From contig JAANBB010000680.1 in assembly GCA_014621425.1 (NCBI GenBank), positions 1 to 15,819 of the forward strand: a DNA stretch of 15,819 nt. The letters run 5' to 3'. Source of the DNA: Cylindrodendrum hubeiense (Eukaryota; Ascomycota; Sordariomycetes; Hypocreales; Nectriaceae). Below are positions 1 to 8,847 of the stretch, in pieces. The notes beneath the pieces are model-generated. The model worked only from the letters and a program-made list of their open reading frames with translations, was not told where the DNA came from and ran no database searches. How positions within the stretch are numbered: position 1 is the stretch's first letter; each line of letters opens with the position of its first letter. A program made the position numbers and the translations under genes.

Positions 1-665
1 TTAAATATTATCTTCTTAGAAATAAATATAAAATTAAGATCTTTATTAATTATAAGAATATCTTATATTTTATTATTATTTAATAACTTAGTGAATAATA
101 GTTTAGATATATTAAATATTTATTTAAGTTTAACTATATTATTATCTATATTAAAGATATAGAGAATAGTTATATAAATACTATTAACTAATAACCTAAC
201 TTTAATAAAAGTAAGGTCTAAACTAATAACTAGATCTTAAGCTTTAATATAGAAGAATACCTAGAATAATAATATATTATTATTATATAAAAGATAAGAT
301 TAAAACCCAAATACCTTCAGTGAATTTGAGAAATAGGCCCTATAATAGATTTTATAGATTAATATTAAGGAAGAATAGGAAAAATCAGATATTAGAATAG
401 ATATATTATTATTCTAGAAAGATTAGAATATAGGATAGTAAAAGATATTTATAAAGATAGACTATATAATAGTAATACTAATACCCTATATAATAAGATT
501 ATAGAGATATATAATATATATGATCTTACTAATATTATCAAATACACTATCTAATATTATAATAAATATATATTAAGTAAAACTATTAATATAATATTCT
601 AAGTTAAACCTAATAATCTATTATACTAATAAATCTAGAAGTTTAATAATAAACTATTATTAGAA
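1..665 (+). repeat. AT-rich remnant upstream of Gypsy integrase, unassigned
   Basis: This lies immediately upstream of the recognisable integrase zinc-binding region of the decayed Gypsy element, where reverse transcriptase/RNase H and linker sequence would be expected. I could not recognise any RT or RNase H motif in it; decay has removed too much. No gene is supported here. Confidence 0.4.
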
Positions 666-1967
666 GATAAGAGCGAGAAACTCTAAGTACTAGAAGACCT
701 ATACCCTAACTTAATATAGGAAGTTTATAAACACTCCTTATATAGATATTAAGAGATTAATAAAACCCTTAATAGAGTTAAATTAATATATTAATTTCCT
801 AAGATAAAGAAGATAGTATAGGATATTATTAATTAGTATGATTTATACTATAAGTCCACTATAAAATAATATAAATTATATAGAGAATTATAATCTCTTC
901 TAGTTATTGAGTAATCCTGGGATTCTATTATAATAGACTTTATTATTAAACTACCCTTATCTAAAGATCTAATTATAAATATCTTCTATAATAGTATTCT
1001 AGTTATTATTAATAGATTCATGAAATTTTCCTATTTTATATCTTATTAGAAATTAATAGATATTAAATAATCTATTTATATATTTCTATAGAATATTATT
1101 AATATTTATAGATTACCTTTAGAAATACTCTCTAATAGAGGACTCCTATTTATATTTAAATTCTAGTAAGTCTTAATATTATATATAGGATTAAACTATT
1201 AATTTATCACTACTTAGAGATCTTAGATAGATAGCTAAATAGAATAAATAAATTAAGTACTAGAATAATATCTTTATTATTATATTAATTATAAATAAGA
1301 TAATTAGGTTAAAAAGCTCCTGATCACATAGCTAAGCTATAATATAATTAAAAATAAAAGCATAAAGCTTACTCTAATATTTGCTAATTTTGGATTTAAT
1401 ACTAAAGCCTATAAAATAAGTTAACCTAATTTAGTTAATCCTAAAATAATCCTCATATTAGAATAACTTAAAGATCTATACTAAGAAATAAAAATAGAGC
1501 TCGAATTTATTAGATCTTAGATAAAAAAATACTATAATCTAAAATAAATAAAGGGACTATCCTTTTTAGAGGGAGATATAGTTTATCTTATTATAAAAAA
1601 TATTATAATAATATATATAAATAAAAAACTAGATTATAAATATATTAAACCTTATAAAATTCTATAAAAAATATTAGAAAATAACTATAAATTGGATTTA
1701 TTACTAAAAGTTAGATTTTACCTGGTTTTCTATATTTTATTACTTAAGATAATTAAAGATATAATTTATACTAAGTTTAATAATAAACTTAAGATTAAAG
1801 TTAATAATCTAAAAGAATATAAAGTTAAGGAAATCTATAAGATAAGAATTATTAATAGAAAAACAGAATATCTTATAAAATAGAAAAACTATCTAGATAG
1901 TGAAAATATATAGAAATTACCTAAAAATCTTATTTATATATAATACCTTCTAAAAGAGTTTTATTAA
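666..1967 (+). pseudogene. Decayed Ty3/Gypsy chromovirus pol: integrase, GPY/F and chromodomain
   Basis: One forward frame, with no indel and many in-frame TAG/TAA codons, reads as the 3' part of a Gypsy pol. In order: a degenerate H2C2 zinc-binding region (about 699-860; an INKTLNRVKLIY-like stretch is clear, while expected His and Cys codons read as Tyr); the integrase core, starting with WDSI at 918 and with the first catalytic Asp at 936; an ILSNRG motif near 1117-1134, where Asn replaces the expected second catalytic Asp; a region with a Glu codon near 1233 at the position of the third acidic residue; a GPY/F-like stretch (KYIKPYKIL, about 1640); and a chromodomain (EYKVKEIYKIRIINRKTEYLIK, then KNYLDSEN, about 1816-1925). 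The only open stretch of any length is 1692-1883. The stops and the Asp-to-Asn change make the product dead. Chromodomains in such integrases are thought to direct insertion into heterochromatin. Confidence 0.85.
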
Positions 1968-2693
1968 ATATAATACTAGAAGACTTATATAAAGGATTAA
2001 GCCTGTTAAATATACCCAAATCTAAGAATAACTAGTTAATATTACTAGGAATATATATAGATTATAAATCCTAAACTATAGTCTATTCCTAGGTATTTAA
2101 TATCTAAACTAATTTATTCTCTTTATCTAATCCTTAGAAATCTTAATATATTATCTTAGAGTACTTTACCTTTACCTTCCCCTATATTTTATAAAGCTAG
2201 TCTAACTAACTTATAGTAATTGCCATTTATAATTATAATATGACTAGCTTACTATAAAGCTTTAATAAATTATCACTTACCTTATCCTTATTATTCTTAA
2301 GTTTCTTCTCTTATTTAATTAACTTTACTATTAAAAACTATATTAATACTAATAAAAATAGAGATATAAATAGAGAAACCTATAAGTAGAAACTACCTGA
2401 ATACTATTATATATCTTATAATCCTTAATACACTCACTATATTACATGGAATTATTAAATATAAGATAGTACTTTTTACTTTAAAAATACCTTATATATA
2501 ATATATTAGCTAAATCCCCTATTATAATAATAGTAAAAGATAAAGTATTAGATTTAATATCTTTACAGAGTGAAGTTTTGGATATATAACTAGATATTAT
2601 ATTAATATAATATTCTAAATATTTATAGAAATAAGTTATACTAACTAGAAGAAATAAAACAGTCAGCCTAATAATATAGCCTTAAGATAAGAT
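1968..2693 (+). repeat. AT-rich 3' part of the Gypsy element, no gene seen
   Basis: This sequence lies between the chromodomain remnant and the polypurine tract/3' LTR. It is AT-rich with the same decay. I see no motif, RNA gene or supported reading frame. It probably represents the 3' untranslated or tail portion of the Gypsy element. Confidence 0.4.
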
Positions 2694-2707
2694 TAATAGA
2701 GAGGAGA
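2694..2707 (+). other. Polypurine tract of the Gypsy element
   Basis: A purine-rich run ending AGAGAGGAGA directly abuts the left end of the 401-bp LTR copy. A polypurine tract just 5' of the 3' LTR primes plus-strand DNA synthesis in LTR retroelements. Its position and strand agree with the forward-strand integrase remnant, so the following LTR is the 3' LTR of that element. Confidence 0.6.
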
Positions 2708-3108
2708 TATTATATTATAGCCCATATAGTGACCAGATAGTTATTACTAGCAGTAATTTATAACTCACTTTTTTCTTTTATTTACTATAAGCTAGATATA
2801 TTAGACTAATTATATAAGAAATAATATACTAGGGACTGATAGTACTCTAGGAGTATATCACTCTATAGATCATAGTACTCTATTACTTAATTATTCTATT
2901 AGTTATATATATAAACTATTTCACTTTAGATAGATATACTCCTTAGCTATTAATAGACTTAATTATATAGACACTCCTATTTGCATATTATCAGACCCCG
3001 TGATCTCTTTACTCAGTATATATCCTGGTTCACTTAGATTATATCCTAATATATTCCTGCTTACCCTATACCTTCACCTATATATAATAGCTAGAATATT
3101 ACATAATA
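2708..3108 (+). repeat. Gypsy 3' LTR, heavily RIP-mutated copy
   Basis: This 401-bp segment aligns end to end with a second copy at about 4480-4876. Shared anchors include CCCATATAGTGACCAG near the left end, TTATCAGACCCCGTGA in the middle and CCCTATACCTTCACC near the right end. Nearly all differences are C-to-T or G-to-A, mostly in this copy. The ends read TATTAT...ATAATA, explainable as TGTTAT...ATAACA after transitions, that is, normal TG...CA LTR ends. It follows a polypurine tract. Confidence 0.75.
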
Positions 3109-3273
3109 TATCTTTATAACTAGCTTCCAAGATATACCTTTAACTAGAAGACCTTATATAATTAATTTCACACTTTCCTTACCTATTAAGATAGTATTAT
3201 TATTAAAGACTAGAAGCTAAAACTAAGATATCTATAAGTCTATAAATATAAAATATATACTATAATAATTATA
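3109..3273. repeat. AT-rich filler, nothing recognised
   Basis: This is AT-rich sequence between the Gypsy 3' LTR and the fossil Copia fragment. No motif is visible. It may be upstream integrase sequence of the same Copia fragment that has decayed past recognition. Confidence 0.35.
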
Positions 3274-3537
3274 GTATAAAAGAAAGTACAATATCTATAT
3301 AAACTAGACCTAAAAGCCTTTATTAATTACTTTATTAGATACTAATCTATAAATATCTATTAGATCTAGAACCTAATACTTAATAAGATTATCTTAATAA
3401 GAAATATTATCTTTAATAAAAAAGAGATATTCTTAGAAAACCTAAAATAACTAAAGAATAACTTTCTTTATATTAAGAAAACTAAAATTATAAACTTACT
3501 AACTAAAATTAAGAAAGAAAAGCTCTAATCTGAGTAA
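3274..3537 (+). pseudogene. Fossil Ty1/Copia pol fragment (integrase C-terminus to linker)
   Basis: A forward frame with in-frame stops reads KLDLKAFINYFIRY, then SINIY, I, NLILNKIILIRNIIFNKKEIF and later LKNNFLYIKKTKI..LLTKIKKEK. Aligned by eye, this matches the minus-strand Copia element at 4949-10409, which has RAWIGYLIGYQSTNLYRIW, then TTRDVIFNEDEQF and LKDDLLRVSKDDLDQLLNQVEE. Gly-to-Arg and Trp-to-stop differences are those expected from C-to-T/G-to-A decay. It is a remnant of a different, older Copia element in the opposite orientation. Flanking RT, RNase H and gag are not recognisable. Confidence 0.7.
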
Positions 3538-3739
3538 AACTAAAAGACTAGTAATAACCTTATTATATCCCTCTATAAAGATATTAATACTTATAATACT
3601 AAACCTAATAGTCCGGACTATAACTTAAAGAATTACAGTCCTAATATTATAGGGAAATAACTAGAGAACAAAATAAAAGATAATACCTATAATAGCCCTA
3701 AAACTCTATATCTAACCCTATAAGAATTACTATTAATAA
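3538..3739. repeat. AT-rich decayed sequence after the fossil Copia fragment
   Basis: This probably continues the decayed Copia element. No RT motif, RNA gene or open frame can be supported. The short minus-strand open frame overlapping 3698-3880 has no recognisable content. Confidence 0.3.
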
Positions 3740-3895
3740 TATAACAGGGCTAGGGGCACTATAGCCTGTTATAATAGACCAGTGACCACTAAGGCAAAAG
3801 ATCAAGCAGTAATCGCAGTAACCGCAATCGTGCCATGCCACACACCTATTATATAGTACAGCTACCTCTTGTATACACACTGCATTACAAATAAT
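3740..3895. repeat. Less AT-rich island beginning with an imperfect hairpin
   Basis: Within the decayed block this stretch keeps many C, G, CA and TG steps. It opens with an inverted repeat: 3740-3752 (TATAACAGGGCTA) pairs with 3762-3773 (TAGCCTGTTATA), giving 12 pairs with one bulged G around a 9-nt loop. The right arm contains TGTTATAATAG, which could be the TG end of a small LTR or other element, but I cannot place the opposite end with confidence. It has either escaped RIP or arrived later than its surroundings. Confidence 0.35.
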
Positions 3896-4479
3896 ATTAT
3901 TTACAAAAACTATTATAAAGGTAAAAGTATTAGAAACACTATCTTTAATAAGTGAAGATCTTATTTACATAATATAAAGAAAGTTATTTAGTAAGCTGTC
4001 TTTATAGTAGGTTACCTTTCTACCTCAATTAGTATATATTAAGGGAAAGAGATAATAAGAATATAGCTCTATTATCTATTATAGTAAGCTCTGAGATAAC
4101 TTAGATTATAAGACTAAGTGTATAAAAGGGAGCTTTGAGAGCTCCCTTATTACTATAATAAGCTATATAAATACTTACTAAAAGATCTATTCCTAAAAAT
4201 AAAAAAAGACTATCTTTAAAATTATAATAAAATATCATTATAGGTTAAAGTCCCTAAGAAATAAACTAATAACTCTTAGATATTAGATTATATATAGGTT
4301 TATATATATAAATCTAATAAGAATAGCTTCTTTATTAAATATAAAGTAAAACTAATTATATAAGATAACTAATAAACTATAGGATTAGAAGAGATATATA
4401 TATTAACCCTAATAATAAGATTATTTAAAATCCTTATTATAATTACTACTCACTTTAACCTTAAGCTTATATAATATAA
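3896..4479. repeat. AT-rich segment with probable Copia LTR remnant
   Basis: AT-rich sequence with decay like the rest of the block. The one readable part is a TATA box followed by a strong hairpin at 4121-4148, listed separately. The remainder shows nothing I can assign. The segment plausibly includes an LTR of the fossil Copia element, but its ends are not defined. Confidence 0.35.
4121..4148 (+). promoter_or_regulatory. TATA box fused to a 9-bp hairpin, probable Copia LTR core
   Basis: TATAAAAG (4121-4128) runs straight into a perfect inverted repeat: AAGGGAGCT (4126-4134), loop TTGAG (4135-4139), AGCTCCCTT (4140-4148). The hairpin contrasts with the AT-rich surroundings. A TATA-like box directly followed by a GC hairpin also occurs in the intact Copia LTRs of this window, so I read this as the promoter/R region of a decayed Copia LTR. 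No T-run follows, so a terminator reading is less likely. Confidence 0.4.
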
Positions 4480-4876
4480 CATTATTATCACGGCCCATAT
4501 AGTGACCAGGCGGTCACTACCAGCAATAATTCATAACCCACTTTTTCTTTCATTACTACAGGCCAGATACACTAGACCAATCATGTAAGGAGCGACACAC
4601 TAGGGACCGACGGCGCTCCAGGAGCGCATCACTCCATGGATCACGGCGCTCCGTCACTCCGTCACTCCACCAGTTATACATACGAACCATTACATCCTAG
4701 ATAGATACATTCCTTAGCTATCAACAGACTTGATTACACAAACACTCCCGTTTGCACATTATCAGACCCCGTGACCCCCTTTGCTCAGTACACGTCCTAG
4801 TCCACTTAGATCATACCCCAACACATTCCTGCCTACCCTATACCTTCACCCGTATATAGTAGCTAGAACGTCATAA
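4480..4876 (+). repeat. Second, lightly mutated copy of the Gypsy LTR
   Basis: This aligns over its whole length with the LTR at 2708-3108 but keeps CpG and CpA sites that are lost there, for example the perfect palindrome GCGCTCC-A-GGAGCGC at 4613-4627 and the tandem GTCACTCC x2 at 4653-4668. No polypurine tract is visible to its left, and no Gypsy coding sequence lies on either side, so it is a solo LTR or a truncated insertion. The ends are approximate because the terminal bases differ between the copies. Confidence 0.7.
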
Positions 4877-4948
4877 TTATTAATATCTTTATAAACATAC
4901 CTTTAGAAAGAGAGATCTTTATAAGACAGTTATTAGGATATAGGAAAG

Positions 4949-5152
4949 TGTTGGATCGTGTACGGTACATTCGATCAAGTGGTCTTAGTGTTCAATAGAG
5001 TGTGGATTCAAAGCTGATAATTGTATTGATCCTTGAGGGCCTCGAGCCCCTCTTTTCCGTGAGGGGTTTTATCTCTCAATCTCACGCCCCTCTGACTAAG
5101 ACTAGGATATCGATATATCAGGGAGTTGCAGGAATCCGATAACAATCTAACA
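4949..5152 (-). repeat. Copia 3' LTR (left)
   Basis: This 204-bp direct repeat is identical to 10206-10409 except A at 5019, where the other copy has G (10276). It begins TGTTGGAT and ends ATCTAACA, an imperfect terminal inverted repeat with canonical TG...CA ends. On the minus strand a GATAAAAC TATA-like box (5066-5073) is followed by a hairpin with CCCCTC/GAGGGG arms (5047-5052 and 5061-5066). It is the 3' LTR because pol ends beside it and the polypurine tract abuts it. Confidence 0.93.
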
Positions 5153-5162
5153 CACCCCCCCA
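5153..5162 (-). other. Copia polypurine tract
   Basis: On the minus strand a run of seven G followed by TG lies immediately before the 3' LTR start TGTTAG. A G-rich tract at this place is the plus-strand primer site of Copia elements. It lies about 30 bp after the pol stop codon (5194-5196). Confidence 0.7.
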
Positions 5163-5193
5163 GCTAAAGCCGGGCACGGCGAAGCTGCTGTCT

Positions 5194-8100
5194 TCAGAAC
5201 AAGTCTTCTTCCTTCAGCTCTTTTAGCTTCCTTTGATCTAGCTGATCTGAGATACCTACTAGACCTAGCTGGTCTAAGCATTTCCTAAAGGCCGTATTCG
5301 TGAGGACCTTTGTGAGACCGTCTGCAATCATCTGACTAGATGGTGTGAATTCCACCTGGATCCTATCCCTTTGAGCTTCCTGTCTCAGCCAGTGATTATG
5401 TATATCAACATGCCGTAGCTTCGTCTGTAGCTTATTGATGTCATTGTGCACAAGCCGGATAGTCTGCTGGTTGTCACATTNAAGGAGGATCTTTTCTTCT
5501 TCCAGCTGGATCCCTAGCTCTTTGACCAGCCNGGAAATGAACATAGCTTCCTTGGCTGACTGAGATAGGGCTAGCAGCTCCGCCTCNGTTNTTGATGTAG
5601 TGACTGTTTTCTGCTTATTTGCTCGCCATCCAATCGTCCCTCCGAATAGCCTCATNACATAGGCTTGGGAGCTTTTCCGGTCTTCTAGGTTGTCTGCGAA
5701 AGATGCGTCNCTAGCCACAAAGAAACTATTATCTTGGCCGAATTGAAGGGCTAGATTCCTGGTCTTTCCAAGATACAGAAGGACCCTATCTGCGGCTCGA
5801 TGATGCTCAGGTCCTGGATTCGAATTGAACCTAGCTAGCTGGGAAGCTGGATAGGCCACATCTGGCCNGGTCATCACAACCGCATAAAGGATTGATCCGG
5901 TCTTCCGTTGATATCGTCGTATTGACGGGATCGTAGCTCGGCTGCTAGACTGTCTTAGGGCTTCCCTTTTCATCGGGGTATCGTGACGTTNATCTAGNTC
6001 TTCCGCAAGGTTAGCTATCTTAGCCAAATAGGAAGATTGGGATAACCAGATAAGTCTTTGTCTTCGGTCTCGTATGACCTCTATCCCTAGGAACCATTGA
6101 AGATCCTGTCCGCCGGTTAGGTCATATCGACCTTTGAGCTCGGCAACGGTCTTCTGGACTTCCTGGGACCTGTTCCTTTAACACGCAAAGACAATATCAT
6201 CTACATAGAAGAAAACAATGATCCCGCCTCGGGTCATACAGCAGGGCTCGTGTAAGACGGGCTCAAAGCCTAGCTCTTGGAGCGTTNCTGTAAGCTCTTT
6301 CTGCCAAAGGAGAGGGGATTCCCGCAGCCCGTATAGGGCTTTCTGGATCAGTAGGATCCTTCCGGTCTTTCTGTATCCAGGGGGCATTTTCATTATGACT
6401 TGATGGTCTAGCCTAGCGTTNACGAAGGCGTTGACTGCATCNTATTGTATGAGATCCAGGTCAAATCGGGCAGCAATTGCTATCAGGGTTCGGAATGACC
6501 TTCCGGCTAGGGTTGCGGCGTAGGTCTCTTCNTCTAGCCCTTTCGGCTGTTGGTCTCCACGGACAACTAGCCGGGCCTTGCACTTGATAAATCGGCCATG
6601 CTTATCGAGCTTATAGACGTAGACCCACATACAATCAAGGGTCTGTTTCCCTAGGGTTCTGGGGTCATCTCGATCCATCTCGGTCCAAGACCCCATTTCC
6701 CTATGACTTTGCAAGTGGTCCCGTTCGGCCTGTTCGAATTGGGCCCCCATCGGATGATCCCGTAGATCCCGATGGTGCCGAGGCAGCTTGGGTAGCTGAC
6801 TTTGATNTACGGACCTAGGTTTCTTCAACATCCGTTGCAGCTTAGCTTTATCAATGACCTTCCCATTGAGGGTTCCCATCGGGCTAGCTAGTCTTCCGGC
6901 GTTGAAGGCAGCCTTCCAGACATCAGACCGTTCGATCAAATGATTCTGCTTACCTAGTNGTCCGGACTCGGCCTGGATCGTCATAGCTAGAAGCCCTGCT
7001 AGTGGAAGGGACACAGGGGTCAAAGGTCTCTCAGAGGCGCCGGGGGCTCCGGATTGTTNGTCATCGTCCGAGACNGTGCCTCCTGCCCCTAGCTTTCCTT
7101 GGTCGACATCAATGACCCTGGGAGTCCCGGGACGTACATCAATTTCAGCTNGCTNATCAGACCAATCTGTTNATAGAGTCATCCCTGTATCCGCTTCCTC
7201 ATACNGGCTCGGATCGTCATAGACNTCTTCATCCTCGTACAGACCCTCCCTATTTGCTAGGGCTAGGTCACTAACAGCTTGGTCTTCTAGTACTAGATCC
7301 GGCTAGGTCTCTTCCACTTGGTTGAGCAGCTGATCTAGGTCATCCTTCGAGACCCTTAGCAGGTCATCCTTTAGGCTGTTNATATCTCCGTTGAATTGTT
7401 CGTCCTCGTTAAAAATGACGTCTCTAGTAGTCAGNACCTTCCCAGTAGCCGGGTTCCAGATCCTATAGAGGTTCGTTGACTGGTATCCGATCAGGTAGCC
7501 GATCCAGGCCCGAGGGTTCAATCGCTGTTTCTTATTGCGACCCTTCCGTGCATCTTCGGTCATTGCAAAAGCCTTGGATCCGTAGACCCGTAGATGGCCT
7601 AGATAGGGGACCTTTGGAGCCTGGCTGTATCCATCTCGCTGGGCTATAGCTNTGTGGAACCGGCCGTAAGGGGTATCCCAGATGTAGATGTATTTGGGGG
7701 TTCGGTTATATAGGTAGACAGCAGCCCGATAGATCTCAATCCATAGGTACNAGGGAAATCGGGCTCCTGCCCTCATCGCCCGAGCCTTGGTCTTGATGAT
7801 CCTTCCGGAGACCTCGGCGCCGCCATTCTGGGCAGCTNTGTCTGCTGCTGTGGACTCCACGATCATGCTCATCTGCGTAAGGAACCGATATATCAGTCGG
7901 GGCCGGTCTTCAGACCTTCCTAGGATTTCCCTATCNCACTCAATGACTTGTGGCTTGATCTGNTATTGCCGGACTAGATNACTGAAGAAGTTCTTGAACA
8001 CAGGGATAAGATCTCTGTGCTTTCGGGTCTTTAAATAATAGTCCCAGATATAGCCGGAATAGCGGTCTGTTATGAGAAGCAGACTGACNTATCCAGCCGG

Positions 8101-8844
8101 ATCCTCTTCCAGGTCGTGGAAGTCAATGGCTAGTCTTAGCCCAGGGCCCGATCCTAGGTCCCTAGGCCTCCGGCTGACCTGACGCTTCATCTTTGATACG
8201 CCGCAGTCATCGCATTCAACAGTTNTGATCCCTTTGATCCGGGCCCCTGTTGCCTTCCGGACTAGCCTTTCTAGGGCTTGGGGCCCCGGATGACCAAGGC
8301 GCAGATGCCATCGTCTTGCATCCTGCTTGGCCTCCCTAGGCCGGGTCATTGAATTGAACCGGCTTCGTTGGACAGGGAAGGCGGCAACTNTCTGATCGTA
8401 CAGAATATCTTCTATAACNAATTNATCATATCGATCTATTAGATAACAGATNACTGACCCAGCTGCTGTACGGAGACAATTGAAGGCTGGGCGTGTGTCC
8501 CACCAATAGCCCCTGCGTTGCAGCTGCCGTAGAGATACCAGGTTGCAAGGGAAGTCAGGGCAATAGGCCACATCAAACAGACNAATAGGCCGAGGCCCTA
8601 TTGATCCCTTGGTCATGATATCAACCTGGCCGTATCCTTGGACAGTAACCTGATGTTTTCCAGCGACTAGAAAGTCATCCGCTCTAGCTGGCTGATATCT
8701 ATCAAACCGGCTGAGCTGATTGAAGATGTGGATCGTTGCCCCAGAGTCTAGGATCNCAGATTTCCACAAGGGATATCGGGTAGCAGGAAAAGCGGCTCTG
8801 ACTGCGGTCTTCAGGTCGGGACAGCTTCCAATTTCCCTGCCTAG
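5194..8844 (-). pseudogene. Copia pol polyprotein with in-frame stops (PR-INT-RT-RNase H)
   Basis: A single minus-strand frame, in phase with gag, encodes about 1,216 codons. Protease: ILDSGAT near 8750. GAG-pre-integrase finger: WHLRLGH...CDDC near 8310-8205. Integrase: first Asp in AIDFHD, second probably in an ECDREI context (the first C rests on an ambiguous base), Glu after AQNGGAE; the usual DNGGEF at the second site is not seen. Reverse transcriptase: DAVNAF, YGLRESPLLW and YVDD (near 6195). RNase H: DASFADN, EAELLALS, CDNQQT and the DIHNHWLRQE tail. TAG at 7303-7305 and TAA at 6178-6180 interrupt it, each one C-to-T step from a Gln codon. Many ambiguous bases fall here, and five of them would decide Gln versus stop. 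Function would be reverse transcription and integration of the element; this copy appears inactive unless those stops are artefacts. Confidence 0.9.
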
Positions 8845-8847
8845 TCA
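8845..8847 (-). other. UGA stop at the gag-protease junction in UGA-CUAG context
   Basis: Gag and pol share a frame and are separated only by TGA followed by CTAGGC. The stop lies between the zinc knuckle and the DSGA protease, where retroelements often regulate the Gag:Pol ratio. UGA followed by CUAG is a known leaky-stop context in animal genes and some RNA viruses. The alternative is a simple CGA-to-TGA mutation like the other stops of this copy; sequence alone cannot decide. Confidence 0.4.

Larger units (their letters stand above)
1..4948. repeat. AT-rich, RIP-decayed retroelement block
   Basis: The stretch is dominated by A and T, with TA steps everywhere and C/G largely confined to short patches. 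Wherever I can recognise coding remnants, tryptophan and glutamine codons have become TAG or TAA and glycine codons have become AGA, which is what C-to-T and G-to-A transitions produce. This is the usual footprint of repeat-induced point mutation in ascomycetes. Reading frames survive without indels, so the decay is by substitution. Recognisable parts are listed separately. Composition changes around 4480, where GC-containing sequence resumes. Confidence 0.85.

Noticed and set aside
2694..3108. CRISPR-like or tandem direct repeats in the AT-rich DNA
   Set aside because: Recurring TATA/ATTA words are a result of extreme composition; there is no regular repeat-spacer pattern, and the organism is a fungus.
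3698..3880. Open minus-strand frame of 60 codons in the AT-rich block
   Set aside because: It overlaps the hairpin island, has no recognisable domain and no support as a gene.
4128..4148. Rho-independent terminator
   Set aside because: The hairpin lacks a T-run and the context is eukaryotic; position after a TATA box suggests an LTR promoter/R region.
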